Assembly (NCBI GenBank): GCA_025350885.1
Contig: JANXXA010000211.1
Span: forward strand, 1-5,799
Direction of reading: 5' to 3'
Origin: Phenylobacterium sp.
Lineage (GTDB): Bacteria; Pseudomonadota; Alphaproteobacteria; Caulobacterales; Caulobacteraceae
DNA: 5,799 nucleotides
Below, piece after piece: positions 1 to 5,243 of the stretch (within the stretch, counting starts at the first letter, position 1; each line of letters opens with the position of its first letter). The translations under genes were made by a program, and so were the position numbers. Under the pieces are notes generated by a model. The model made no database searches. It saw only the letters and a list, made by a program, of their open reading frames with translations, and was not told the origin of the DNA.

Positions 1-47
1 CGCAACCGCGTACTTATCTAGGGGTTGAAGGGGGGCGATTGGTTCTT

Positions 48-67
48 GCGCGCGAGGCTTCGCGCGC
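48..67 (+). promoter_or_regulatory. Hairpin in the rpoH leader
   Basis: A perfect inverted repeat with arms GCGCGCGA (48-55) and TCGCGCGC (60-67) encloses a GGCT loop (56-59). It ends 23 nt before the rpoH ribosome binding site. All eight pairs match and seven are G-C, so it should fold stably in the mRNA if transcription starts upstream of it. E. coli rpoH translation is controlled by mRNA structure. Whether this hairpin has any role here is inference, because it does not itself cover the ribosome binding site or start codon. Confidence 0.45.
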
Positions 68-90
68 CGGCCCGGACGTCCAGGAAATCT

Positions 91-97
91 AAGGGGA
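91..97 (+). promoter_or_regulatory. Ribosome binding site of rpoH
   Basis: AAGGGGA lies 6 nt upstream of the ATG at 104. It supports that start over other candidates and gives a protein of 295 residues, the usual RpoH size. Confidence 0.7.
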
Positions 98-103
98 TAG
101 TTC

Positions 104-991
104 ATGGCCGCAAGCGCCCTGTCAGTGATGTCGCCGGATGGCGGCCTAAGCCGTTACCTGTCGGAAATCCGCAAGTTCCCGATGCTCGCCAAGGACGAGG
201 AGTTCATGCTCGCCAAGGCCTGGCAGGAGCATGAGGATCCTGCCGCCGCCCACCGCCTGGTTACCAGCCACCTTCGCCTGGTGGCCAAGATCGCCATGGG
301 CTATCGCGGCTACGGCCTGCCGATCGGCGAGGTGATCTCCGAGGGCAATGTCGGCCTGATGCAGGCGGTCAAGAAGTTCGATCCGGACCGGGGTTTCCGC
401 CTGGCCACCTATGCCATGTGGTGGATCCGCGCCTCGATCCAGGAATACATCCTGCGCTCGTGGAGCCTGGTGAAAATGGGCACCACGGCGGCCCAGAAGA
501 AGCTGTTCTTCAACCTGCGCAAGGCCAAGAGCGAGATCTCCGCCCTGCAGGAAGGCGACCTGCACCCCGACCAGGTCAGCGTCATCGCCACCAAGCTTGG
601 CGTGCTTAACGAGGAAGTCATCTCGATGAACCGGCGGCTCAGCGGCGGCGACGCCTCGCTGAACTCGCCGATGCGCGCCGACTCGGAGAGCGAGTGGCAG
701 GACTGGCTGGTCGACGACAAGACCCCCAGCCAGGAGACCGTGGTCGCCGACACCCAGGAAAAGACCCTGCGTATGGGCCTTCTGGAAGAGGCGATGACCG
801 AACTCACCGACCGCGAGCGGCACATCCTCACCGAGCGGCGCCTGAGGGACGAGCCCTCCACCCTGGAAGAGCTCGCCGGGCAATACGGCGTCAGCCGCGA
901 ACGCGTGCGCCAGATCGAGGTTCGCGCCTTTGAAAAGCTGCAGAAGTCGATGAAGGCCGCAGCCCTGGACCGCAACCTGATCGACGCCTAA
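104..991 (+). CDS. rpoH: RNA polymerase sigma factor RpoH (sigma-32, heat shock)
   Basis: This 295-residue protein is the heat-shock sigma factor. It binds core RNA polymerase in the cytoplasm and directs transcription of chaperone and protease genes. Region 1.2 is at about residues 13-45. Region 2 (about 52-121) holds the core-binding and -10-recognition segment, including VISEGNVGLMQAVKKFDPDRGFR and TYAMWWIRASIQEYILRSW. The RpoH box QKKLFFNLRKAK is at 131-142; this segment distinguishes RpoH from other group sigma factors. Region 4 (about 229-281) carries the -35-binding helix-turn-helix (TLEELAGQYGVSRERVRQIE). The start is set by an AAGGGGA site 6 nt upstream. The length is complete and no motif is broken. 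The gene appears to be monocistronic, with its TAA at 989-991 interlocking with the stop of a convergent gene. Regulation probably involves its own leader, as in other proteobacteria, but the promoter was not located with confidence. Confidence 0.97.
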   Translation: MAASALSVMSPDGGLSRYLSEIRKFPMLAKDEEFMLAKAWQEHEDPAAAHRLVTSHLRLVAKIAMGYRGYGLPIGEVISEGNVGLMQAVKKFDPDRGFRLATYAMWWIRASIQEYILRSWSLVKMGTTAAQKKLFFNLRKAKSEISALQEGDLHPDQVSVIATKLGVLNEEVISMNRRLSGGDASLNSPMRADSESEWQDWLVDDKTPSQETVVADTQEKTLRMGLLEEAMTELTDRERHILTERRLRDEPSTLEELAGQYGVSRERVRQIEVRAFEKLQKSMKAAALDRNLIDA

Positions 992-1638
992 CGGGGTCTG
1001 GCCCCTGTTCCGTGGGCGGCCCGTTCCTTGGCTGTCTTCGCCACGGCGTTCGCCCGGGCGTCGCCGTAGGTCTGGCGCAGCGTCTCGGCAGCGAAATTGA
1101 CGCTCATCTGGCCCGCCGTGCCCGAGCGGTCGATGTCAGCGGAGGCTGCGCTCCCGGCGGCCGAACCCACATCGATCATCCCGGTGGGATCGAATGCGCC
1201 CAGCACCGCCAGCGCGATGGACGCGCCCGAGAGGCCCCCACGTTCGGCGTCCACCTGCACCTTGAACGACCCGGTCTCCTGGCCCGTCGCGGCATCGAGC
1301 ACGCTTACCCGCCCCTTGGCCTGGTTGTCGTCGCCGATCAGCATGGCCTTGAGCGGATTCTTGAAATGCACCCGCTCCAGATCGATCCGCAGGGTGATCG
1401 CGCGGCCCTCGTCGCCATAGAGATGCGCCTGCCGGGCCACGGCCGCGCGCAGCAGCACGGAGAAACTCTCCGCACCTGGCCCGGCCGCCACGGCATGGGT
1501 CACCTCGACCGCCGCCACGTGGGTCTGTTCGTTGGCGCTCGGCGCGGGGGTGCTGGCGCAGGCGCCGAGAGTCAGGGCGGCCGTCAGGCCCGCTAGGCCG
1601 GCCTTTCCGCCTTGGTACATTCGGCTGCCTTCAAACAT
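988..1638 (-). CDS. Predicted outer-membrane lipoprotein, family not recognised
   Basis: The 216-residue product starts with a short charged segment, a hydrophobic stretch (about residues 13-26) and the lipobox LGAC ending at Cys27. Lipidation at Cys27 and cleavage by signal peptidase II are expected. Ala at +2 fits outer-membrane sorting. Residues 40-130 look strand-rich with alternating hydrophobic residues (for example ITLRIDLERVHF and GSFKVQVDAE). A Gly/Ala-rich hydrophobic stretch follows (135-168), then a helical tail. I do not recognise the family and assign no function. Two starts are plausible: the ATG at 1638 has GAGG 6 nt upstream, and the ATG at 1620 has GAAGG 7 nt upstream and gives a more compact 20-residue signal sequence. 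The TAG stop (988-990, reverse strand) overlaps the rpoH TAA. The gene diverges from the TPR gene at 1862. Confidence 0.8.
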   Translation of the reverse strand: MFEGSRMYQGGKAGLAGLTAALTLGACASTPAPSANEQTHVAAVEVTHAVAAGPGAESFSVLLRAAVARQAHLYGDEGRAITLRIDLERVHFKNPLKAMLIGDDNQAKGRVSVLDAATGQETGSFKVQVDAERGGLSGASIALAVLGAFDPTGMIDVGSAAGSAASADIDRSGTAGQMSVNFAAETLRQTYGDARANAVAKTAKERAAHGTGARPR

Positions 1639-1660
1639 TGGGCGCCTCGCTTGCGACGAG

Positions 1661-1675
1661 CCGGGCGCCGCCCGG
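1661..1675 (-). repeat. Short inverted repeat upstream of the lipoprotein gene
   Basis: CCGGGC and GCCCGG arms (6 bp, perfect) flank a 3-nt loop, 23 nt upstream of the 1638 start. A second small dyad, GAGCC-N4-GGCTC, is at 1692-1705. In GC-rich DNA, arms this short arise often by chance. They are recorded because they are the only structure seen on the lipoprotein side of this intergenic region. No convincing promoter for the lipoprotein gene was found there. Confidence 0.3.
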
Positions 1676-1781
1676 AACCGCCATCACTACAGAGCCCAAA
1701 GGCTCCCCTTGAACAGCGATTTCTTGCCCGGCGGATGGTCCGACCCTCCCTGGCCCACCAAACCCCGGCCCGGCGTCCGAG

Positions 1782-1808
1782 TTGACGTTTGATCATGGCC
1801 GGAAGATC
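1782..1808 (+). promoter_or_regulatory. Candidate housekeeping promoter for the TPR/TonB_C-like operon
   Basis: TTGACG (1782-1787) is a perfect match to the -35 core of the Caulobacter housekeeping sigma consensus. After TTGACGT and a 12-nt spacer, GGAAGATC (1801-1808) matches the -10 pattern GCTANAWC at 5 of its 7 defined positions. Transcription would begin near 1815, giving a leader of about 45-50 nt before the start at 1862. The consensus is established knowledge; assignment to this site is inference. Confidence 0.4.
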
Positions 1809-1818
1809 GTCGGGCCAT
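1795..1818. promoter_or_regulatory. Dyad over the candidate -10 region (possible operator)
   Basis: ATGGCC (1795-1800) and GGCCAT (1813-1818) form perfect 6-bp arms around 12 nt. The arms flank the candidate -10 element and reach the expected transcription start. The geometry is compatible with a dimeric repressor site. No regulator gene is in view and no second copy of the dyad was found, so the role is a guess. Confidence 0.3.
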
Positions 1819-1822
1819 TGTC

Positions 1823-1840
1823 GCCGCAAAATCTTGCGGC
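1823..1840 (+). promoter_or_regulatory. Hairpin in the leader of the TPR gene
   Basis: GCCGCAA (1823-1829) pairs perfectly with TTGCGGC (1834-1840) around an AATC loop. It ends 6 nt before the AGGAGGG ribosome binding site (1847-1853). That site itself sits at the loop of a 4-bp GGCC/GGCC stem (1843-1846 with 1852-1855). The stem is not followed by a T tract, so it is not an intrinsic terminator. An effect on mRNA stability or translation is possible but unproven. Confidence 0.4.
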
Positions 1841-1861
1841 TCGGCCAGGAGGGCCGCTCCA

Positions 1862-2518
1862 ATGAACGCCAGCGCGGGAGCCGTCGTGGCCGTGGCCGCC
1901 ATGATCACCGCTGCGGGGGCGTTTGCGGGGCCCATGCAGGCCCAGCCCGGAATCAGCGTTACCGGCGGCGGGCTTGCCGAAGCCTGCTCAGACGCGGCGA
2001 AGAGGGGCGAGTTCGGGTTTCGCGTCGAGCAGCTCTGCACCAGCGCCCTGGACACCGAGGGGATGCTCCCGCTCGACCGCGCCGGGACCTACGTCAACCG
2101 GGGCATCCTCAAGCTGCGAAGCCTGAAATACGACCAGGCGACCGAGGATTTCGATACCGCCATCCGCTACAAGGCCGACTTTCCCGAGGCCTATGTGAAC
2201 CGCGGCGCCGCCCATATCGGGGCGCACCGCTTCACCGAAAGCGTGGCCGACCTCAACAGGGCCCTCGAACTGGGGGTCAAGGAGCCGGAGAAGGCCTATT
2301 ATAACCGCGCGCTCGCCTTCGAGTGGCTGGACAACCCCAAGGCGGCCTACCTCGACTACCGAAAGGCGCTGGAACTCGCGCCGGACTGGGACCTTGTCAA
2401 ACAGCAACTCGAACGGTTCGTGGTCAGCCACGCCGAACTGCGCCCGCCAGGCGCGCCTTCCAAGCCCCAGAACACGACCCAGCCCCAGAACACGACCCAG
2501 CCCCAGACCAAGCCATAG
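1862..2518 (+). CDS. Exported TPR-repeat protein
   Basis: This 218-residue protein begins with an Ala/Val-rich hydrophobic stretch (about 5-22) that resembles a Sec signal peptide. Likely cleavage is after AFA22 or MQA27. Unusually, the segment before the hydrophobic core has no Lys or Arg. Three tetratricopeptide repeats follow at about 75-108, 109-142 and 144-177, with the typical AYVNRG and A-x-x-DF/DL/DY-x-x-A(I/L) spacing. TPRs form a helical scaffold for protein-protein contacts. The periplasmic partner is unknown. Cys42 and Cys59 lie just before the repeats and could form a disulfide. The C-terminal tail is a low-complexity Pro/Gln/Asn/Thr segment made by an 18-bp tandem repeat. The start is fixed by AGGAGGG (1847-1853) 8 nt upstream and an in-frame stop at 1790. 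The gene probably shares a transcript with the TonB_C-like gene 44 bp downstream. Confidence 0.85.
   Translation: MNASAGAVVAVAAMITAAGAFAGPMQAQPGISVTGGGLAEACSDAAKRGEFGFRVEQLCTSALDTEGMLPLDRAGTYVNRGILKLRSLKYDQATEDFDTAIRYKADFPEAYVNRGAAHIGAHRFTESVADLNRALELGVKEPEKAYYNRALAFEWLDNPKAAYLDYRKALELAPDWDLVKQQLERFVVSHAELRPPGAPSKPQNTTQPQNTTQPQTKP
2463..2516 (+). repeat. 18-bp in-frame tandem repeat at the 3' end of the TPR gene
   Basis: AGCCCCAGAACACGACCC occurs twice without mismatch (2463-2480, 2481-2498). A third, diverged copy starts at 2499 and shares its first 9 bases. The unit encodes the hexapeptide PQNTTQ (in phase KPQNTTQPQNTTQPQTKP), so gain or loss of units would keep the frame and change only tail length. 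Confidence 0.9.
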
Positions 2519-2562
2519 AGCCGTCCTGATCAACCAGCCCTGCGGACAAGGATGTTCAGCAA

Positions 2563-3741
2563 ATGCCGATCCTGCTCCTTGCGCTGCTGGCGGCCGGAGC
2601 CCCGGAAGCGCCCACCGGCGCGGCGTCAAAACCGCCTCAGGGCGAGGTCTCGCCCCTGGTCGTGACGGCCAGGCCGAAAACCGCGCCGCCGGCCGACGTC
2701 AGGGTGGTTGTGGGCGGCGGCCAGGACAACATCGCCAGCCAGGACGTGGCGATCTGGCCGGCGGGAATGCGCCAGGCTGGCGTCGGCGGCCAGGTGACCC
2801 TGACCTGCCAGGTCGATGTGCACGGCCTGGCCGAGTGGTGCCGCGTCGCCTATGAGACGCCGCCGGGAAAGGGCTTCGGCGCGGCCGCCCTGGCGCTTCG
2901 CCCGACGCTCAAGCTGACGCCTCGCCAGGGACCCGACGGGCCGGTCGATGCGCTGATCAACATCGCCATCAATTTCAACGCTTCAGACAGCGAATCGAAC
3001 CTGCAGAGCGTTCTCGCCGCGTCCCGGGATGTGCCGCCCGAGGGCAGCGACAAGCAAAGCAATGTCGGCGGTCACGAGCTCAACGCCCGCGACCTCATCG
3101 TCTACAACAATCCCGTGTCGATGCGCCGCGTCACCTTGCTGGGCTCGTCGGCCTGGGCGCAGGCGCCGAGCTTTGAAGATATGGCGACCGCCTATCCGGC
3201 CCAGGGCGGCGGTGGGGAAGGCTATGCGGTCGCCCACTGCAAGGTGGCGCGCGCCGGGACCCTCGATCGCTGCGTGGTGGCCAAGGAGGTTCCCATCGGC
3301 CACGGCTTTGGCAGACAGGCCGTGGCGCTGGCGCCGCGCTTCCGCGTTTCGCCGCAAGTCATGGCCGGGGCGCCGGCAGGGGCGCCGATCGAGGTCGACG
3401 TACCGATCCGCTTCCCCCCGTCGAACGAAGCCGCGGATCGCACGGTCCGCGCGCCGGTCTGGCTGGCGGGCTTCGATCCGCGGACCCTGATCGGCGAGCT
3501 CCCCGCCACGCTCGGCCGGCCGCGGAGCCCGGGCGCGGTGGTGCGTTGCGCGGTGGCGGCGGGGGGCGCGCTGGCCGACTGCGCGATCGAACTCACCAGC
3601 CCCGACGGCCTCGACTTCGACGACGCGGCGGTGAAGCTGGCTTCCCGGCTGCGAATGAGCCTGTGGTCCGCCGAAGCCGGCCCGGTGCAGGGCGGCGTCG
3701 TACATATCCCCGTCCGGCGTGACCTTGCCGAGGGCCGGTAA
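2563..3741 (+). CDS. Exported protein with three TonB_C-like modules
   Basis: The 392-residue product has a hydrophobic N-terminus (about 3-12) that could be a short signal peptide, again without a basic residue before it. Three related modules follow at about 65-138, 211-284 and 313-385. Each starts near W/Y/L-P, contains V-x-C-x-V-x-x-x-G-x-L-x-x-C, and ends in a strand such as INIAINF, IEVDVPIRF or VVHIPVRR. The first two also share P-x-G-x-GFG and then a run of Ala/Leu leading to RPTLKLTP or APRFRVSP. The pattern matches TonB C-terminal domains, which in canonical TonB contact outer-membrane receptors. The N-terminal membrane anchor and Pro-rich linker of an energy-transducing TonB are missing, so a TonB role is not claimed. 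Cysteine pairs C82/C93, C226/C237 and C329/C340 all have the same 11-residue spacing. The ATG at 2563 follows AAGGA at a long 10-nt spacing, and an in-frame stop lies at 2527. The gene is 44 bp after the TPR gene. Confidence 0.8.
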   Translation: MPILLLALLAAGAPEAPTGAASKPPQGEVSPLVVTARPKTAPPADVRVVVGGGQDNIASQDVAIWPAGMRQAGVGGQVTLTCQVDVHGLAEWCRVAYETPPGKGFGAAALALRPTLKLTPRQGPDGPVDALINIAINFNASDSESNLQSVLAASRDVPPEGSDKQSNVGGHELNARDLIVYNNPVSMRRVTLLGSSAWAQAPSFEDMATAYPAQGGGGEGYAVAHCKVARAGTLDRCVVAKEVPIGHGFGRQAVALAPRFRVSPQVMAGAPAGAPIEVDVPIRFPPSNEAADRTVRAPVWLAGFDPRTLIGELPATLGRPRSPGAVVRCAVAAGGALADCAIELTSPDGLDFDDAAVKLASRLRMSLWSAEAGPVQGGVVHIPVRRDLAEGR

Positions 3742-3767
3742 AGCGGCGTTCCAGGTCCGACATTTCC

Positions 3768-3793
3768 TTGACTGGGTTCGGTTCAGCATGAAC
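3768..3793 (+). promoter_or_regulatory. Candidate housekeeping promoter for the SDR/isomerase unit
   Basis: TTGACTG (3768-3774) matches the -35 consensus TTGACGS at six positions. After an 11-nt spacer, GCATGAAC (3786-3793) matches 5 of the 7 defined positions of GCTANAWC. It lies in the 81-bp gap after the TonB_C-like gene and would give a leader of roughly 20-25 nt. It suggests the SDR gene is transcribed separately from the upstream operon. Confidence 0.45.
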
Positions 3794-3822
3794 ATCGGTG
3801 CAGTTTTCGAACGGAGCCGGTC

Positions 3823-4560
3823 ATGAGCCAAGGTCTGGGCGTTTGCCTCGTGGTGGGCGTCGGCGACGGCCTGGGCTCAGCCCTGGCCCGCGCCTTCGCC
3901 GATCAGGGCCATGTGGTCTGCATGACCCGGCGCGCCCGCAATCTCGACGCGCTCAACCTGGTCGCCCATTCGATCCGCGAGGCCGGCGGCGTGGCCCACG
4001 CCTTCGGCGTCGACGCCCGCTCCGAAGATGAGATGGTTGAGCTGTTCGCCACCATCGAACGCGACATCGGCCCGCTGGAGGTGGTGGTCTTCAACATCGG
4101 CGCGAACGTGCGTTTCGGCATCCGCGAGACCACCGCCCGGGTGTTCCACAAGGTCTGGGAAATGGCCTGTTTCGCTGGTTTCCTGGCCGGGCGCGAGGCG
4201 GCCAAGGCCATGGTTCCGCGCGGCCGCGGCACGATCCTGTTCACCGGTGCGACGGCCAGCGTGCGCGGCCGCGACGGGTTCGCCGCCTTCGCCGCCGCCA
4301 AGCATGGCCTGCGCGCGGTCGCCCAGAGCATGGCCCGCGAGCTCGGACCCCAAGGCGTTCACGTGGCCCATGTGGTGATCGACGGCGCGGTCGATGGCGT
4401 GTTCATCCGGGAAAATCGCGGCAACGTCGATGACCTGCTGGAAGGCGATTCGATCCTCAAGCCCGAGGACATCGCCGCCAGTTTCGTGGCCCTGCACAAG
4501 CAGCCCCGGTCAGCCTGGAGCCACGAGATTGACCTGCGGCCCTGGACAGAAACCTGGTGA
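3823..4560 (+). CDS. SDR-family protein with a non-canonical active site
   Basis: This 245-residue protein has the short-chain dehydrogenase/reductase fold and usual SDR length. The nucleotide-binding glycine motif is VVGVGDGLG (10-18), in place of TGxxxGIG. Basic residues R36 and R37 after the second strand suggest NADP(H) rather than NAD(H). NIGA (91-94) stands for NNAG. Aligning by eye on FAAFAAAKHGL, the catalytic Tyr column holds Phe156 and the Ser column Ala143 (Ser146 is three residues away). The Asn column of helix 4 holds Cys116, while Lys160 is kept. It may therefore have lost oxidoreductase activity, use another chemistry, or act by binding. The motif context FTGATASVRGRDGFAAFAAAK resembles a recurring SDR subgroup I recall, so this is probably a conserved variant and not decay. 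The start has CGGAG (3812-3816) 6 nt upstream. The stop leads directly into the ATGA repeat and the isomerase gene. The substrate is unknown. Confidence 0.85.
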   Translation: MSQGLGVCLVVGVGDGLGSALARAFADQGHVVCMTRRARNLDALNLVAHSIREAGGVAHAFGVDARSEDEMVELFATIERDIGPLEVVVFNIGANVRFGIRETTARVFHKVWEMACFAGFLAGREAAKAMVPRGRGTILFTGATASVRGRDGFAAFAAAKHGLRAVAQSMARELGPQGVHVAHVVIDGAVDGVFIRENRGNVDDLLEGDSILKPEDIAASFVALHKQPRSAWSHEIDLRPWTETW

Positions 4561-4607
4561 GCCCCCCATGAGCCCCCCATGAGCACCCACCCATGAGCAC
4601 CCCATGA
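4557..4607 (+). other. Tandem array of overlapping start/stop codons linking two genes
   Basis: The junction consists of direct repeats: TGAGCCCCCCA at 4558-4568 and again at 4569-4579, a 14-nt variant TGAGCACCCACCCA (4580-4593), and TGAGCACCCCA (4594-4604). Each boundary reads ATGA, a start overlapping a stop, with ATGs at 4568, 4579, 4593 and 4604; the SDR stop itself reads GTGA from 4557. The enclosed mini-ORFs encode MSPP (4568-4582), MSTHP (4579-4596) and MSTP (4593-4607). Each stop overlaps the next start, and the last stop overlaps the true start of the isomerase gene at 4604. A parallel GTG mini-ORF (4557-4571) begins on the SDR stop. No Shine-Dalgarno-like purine run precedes 4604. 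The array is visible directly; ribosome re-initiation through it is inference. Confidence 0.75.
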
Positions 4608-5227
4608 CCCGACCCGTCAGCATCGACTTCATCTTCGATTTCGGCAGCCCCAACGCCTATCTGTCCGGCAAGGTGCTGCCGGCGATCGCCGCGCGCACGG
4701 GGGCGACGATCAACCTGATCCCGTGCCTGCTGGGCGGCATCTTCAAGGCCACCAACAACGCCTCGCCGATGGTGGCGTTCGGCGGGGTGACGGGCAAGCT
4801 GGCCTATGAGGGTCTGGAGACCCGCCGCTTCGTCGCCAGGCATGGCCTGAGCGCCTTCCGCGCCAATCCGCATTTCCCGGTCAACACCCTGCTGATCATG
4901 CGCGGGCTGGTGGCCGCGCGCCGGGCAGGCGTCGGCGACACCTATGTCGACGTCGTGCAGGCCGCCATGTGGGAAGCCGGCGAGAAGATGGACGATCCCG
5001 AGGTGGTCGCCCGCGTGCTGACGGCCGGCGGCCTTGACGCCGCCGCGCTGATCGCCGCCACTCAGGAGCCTGAGGTCAAGGCCGAACTGGTGGCCAACAC
5101 CGAGGCCGCCGTCGCGCGAGGGGCCTTCGGCATCCCGACCTTCTTCGTCGGCGACGAGATGTTCTTCGGCAAGGATCGGCTGGGCCAGGTCGAGGACGAA
5201 GCCGCCTTGCAGGCCGCGCGGCGCTGA
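4604..5227 (+). CDS. 2-hydroxychromene-2-carboxylate isomerase / GST-kappa-like protein (DsbA fold)
   Basis: The 207-residue protein has the DsbA-type thioredoxin fold with a helical insertion. FDFGSPNAYL (11-20) carries the expected catalytic/glutathione-activating Ser15 in place of the CxxC of oxidoreductases. LLGGIFKATNN-SP (42-55) and HFPVN (90-94) are typical of the NahD/HCCA isomerase group. FGIPTFFVGDEMFFGKDRL (175-193) contains the cis-Pro loop (Pro178) and the C-terminal active-site segment. NahD uses glutathione to isomerise 2-hydroxychromene-2-carboxylate in naphthalene breakdown. No other aromatic-degradation gene is in the window, so the substrate here is unknown and a general glutathione-dependent role is equally likely. 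The length is complete for the family. The start at 4604 is the only one possible, since an in-frame TGA lies at 4580-4582, and it has no recognisable ribosome binding site. Expression is probably coupled to the SDR gene upstream. It ends 16 bp from a convergent gene. Confidence 0.88.
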   Translation: MTRPVSIDFIFDFGSPNAYLSGKVLPAIAARTGATINLIPCLLGGIFKATNNASPMVAFGGVTGKLAYEGLETRRFVARHGLSAFRANPHFPVNTLLIMRGLVAARRAGVGDTYVDVVQAAMWEAGEKMDDPEVVARVLTAGGLDAAALIAATQEPEVKAELVANTEAAVARGAFGIPTFFVGDEMFFGKDRLGQVEDEAALQAARR

Positions 5228-5243
5228 CCCCGCGGACCCGGGC

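Noticed and set aside
11..20. TATCTA-like -10 element at the left edge as an rpoH promoter, and TTGAAG (25-30) as a -35.
   Set aside because: TATCTA is a poor match and its -35 would be outside the window. No acceptable -10 follows TTGAAG at normal spacing.
146..883. Long reverse-strand open frame inside rpoH, 245 residues.
   Set aside because: Shadow of rpoH caused by high GC; its composition does not look like a protein and it overlaps a certain gene.
993..1005. GGGG-TCTGG-CCCC hairpin just after the rpoH stop, as a terminator.
   Set aside because: The stem is only 4 bp, there is no T tract on either side, and it lies inside the coding region of the convergent gene.
1708..1735. CTTGAA (1708-1713) as the -35 of a heat-shock (sigma-32) promoter.
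   Set aside because: No CCCCATNT-like -10 at 13-17 nt; only a CCC fragment is present. It is also about 130 nt from the next gene.
2394..2855. Forward open frame spanning the TPR/TonB_C-like junction as a third gene or fusion.
   Set aside because: Out of frame with both real genes, no domain, and rich in Pro/Arg/Gly from GC bias.
2983..3831. Long reverse-strand open frame opposite the TonB_C-like gene, 282 residues.
   Set aside because: Arg/Gly/His-rich low-order sequence with no recognisable domain, typical of an antisense frame of a GC-rich gene.
5228..5243. CCCGGG palindrome in the 16-bp gap between convergent genes as a bidirectional terminator.
   Set aside because: It has no loop, no T tract and only 6 bp; a restriction-site-like palindrome of this size is expected by chance at this GC content.
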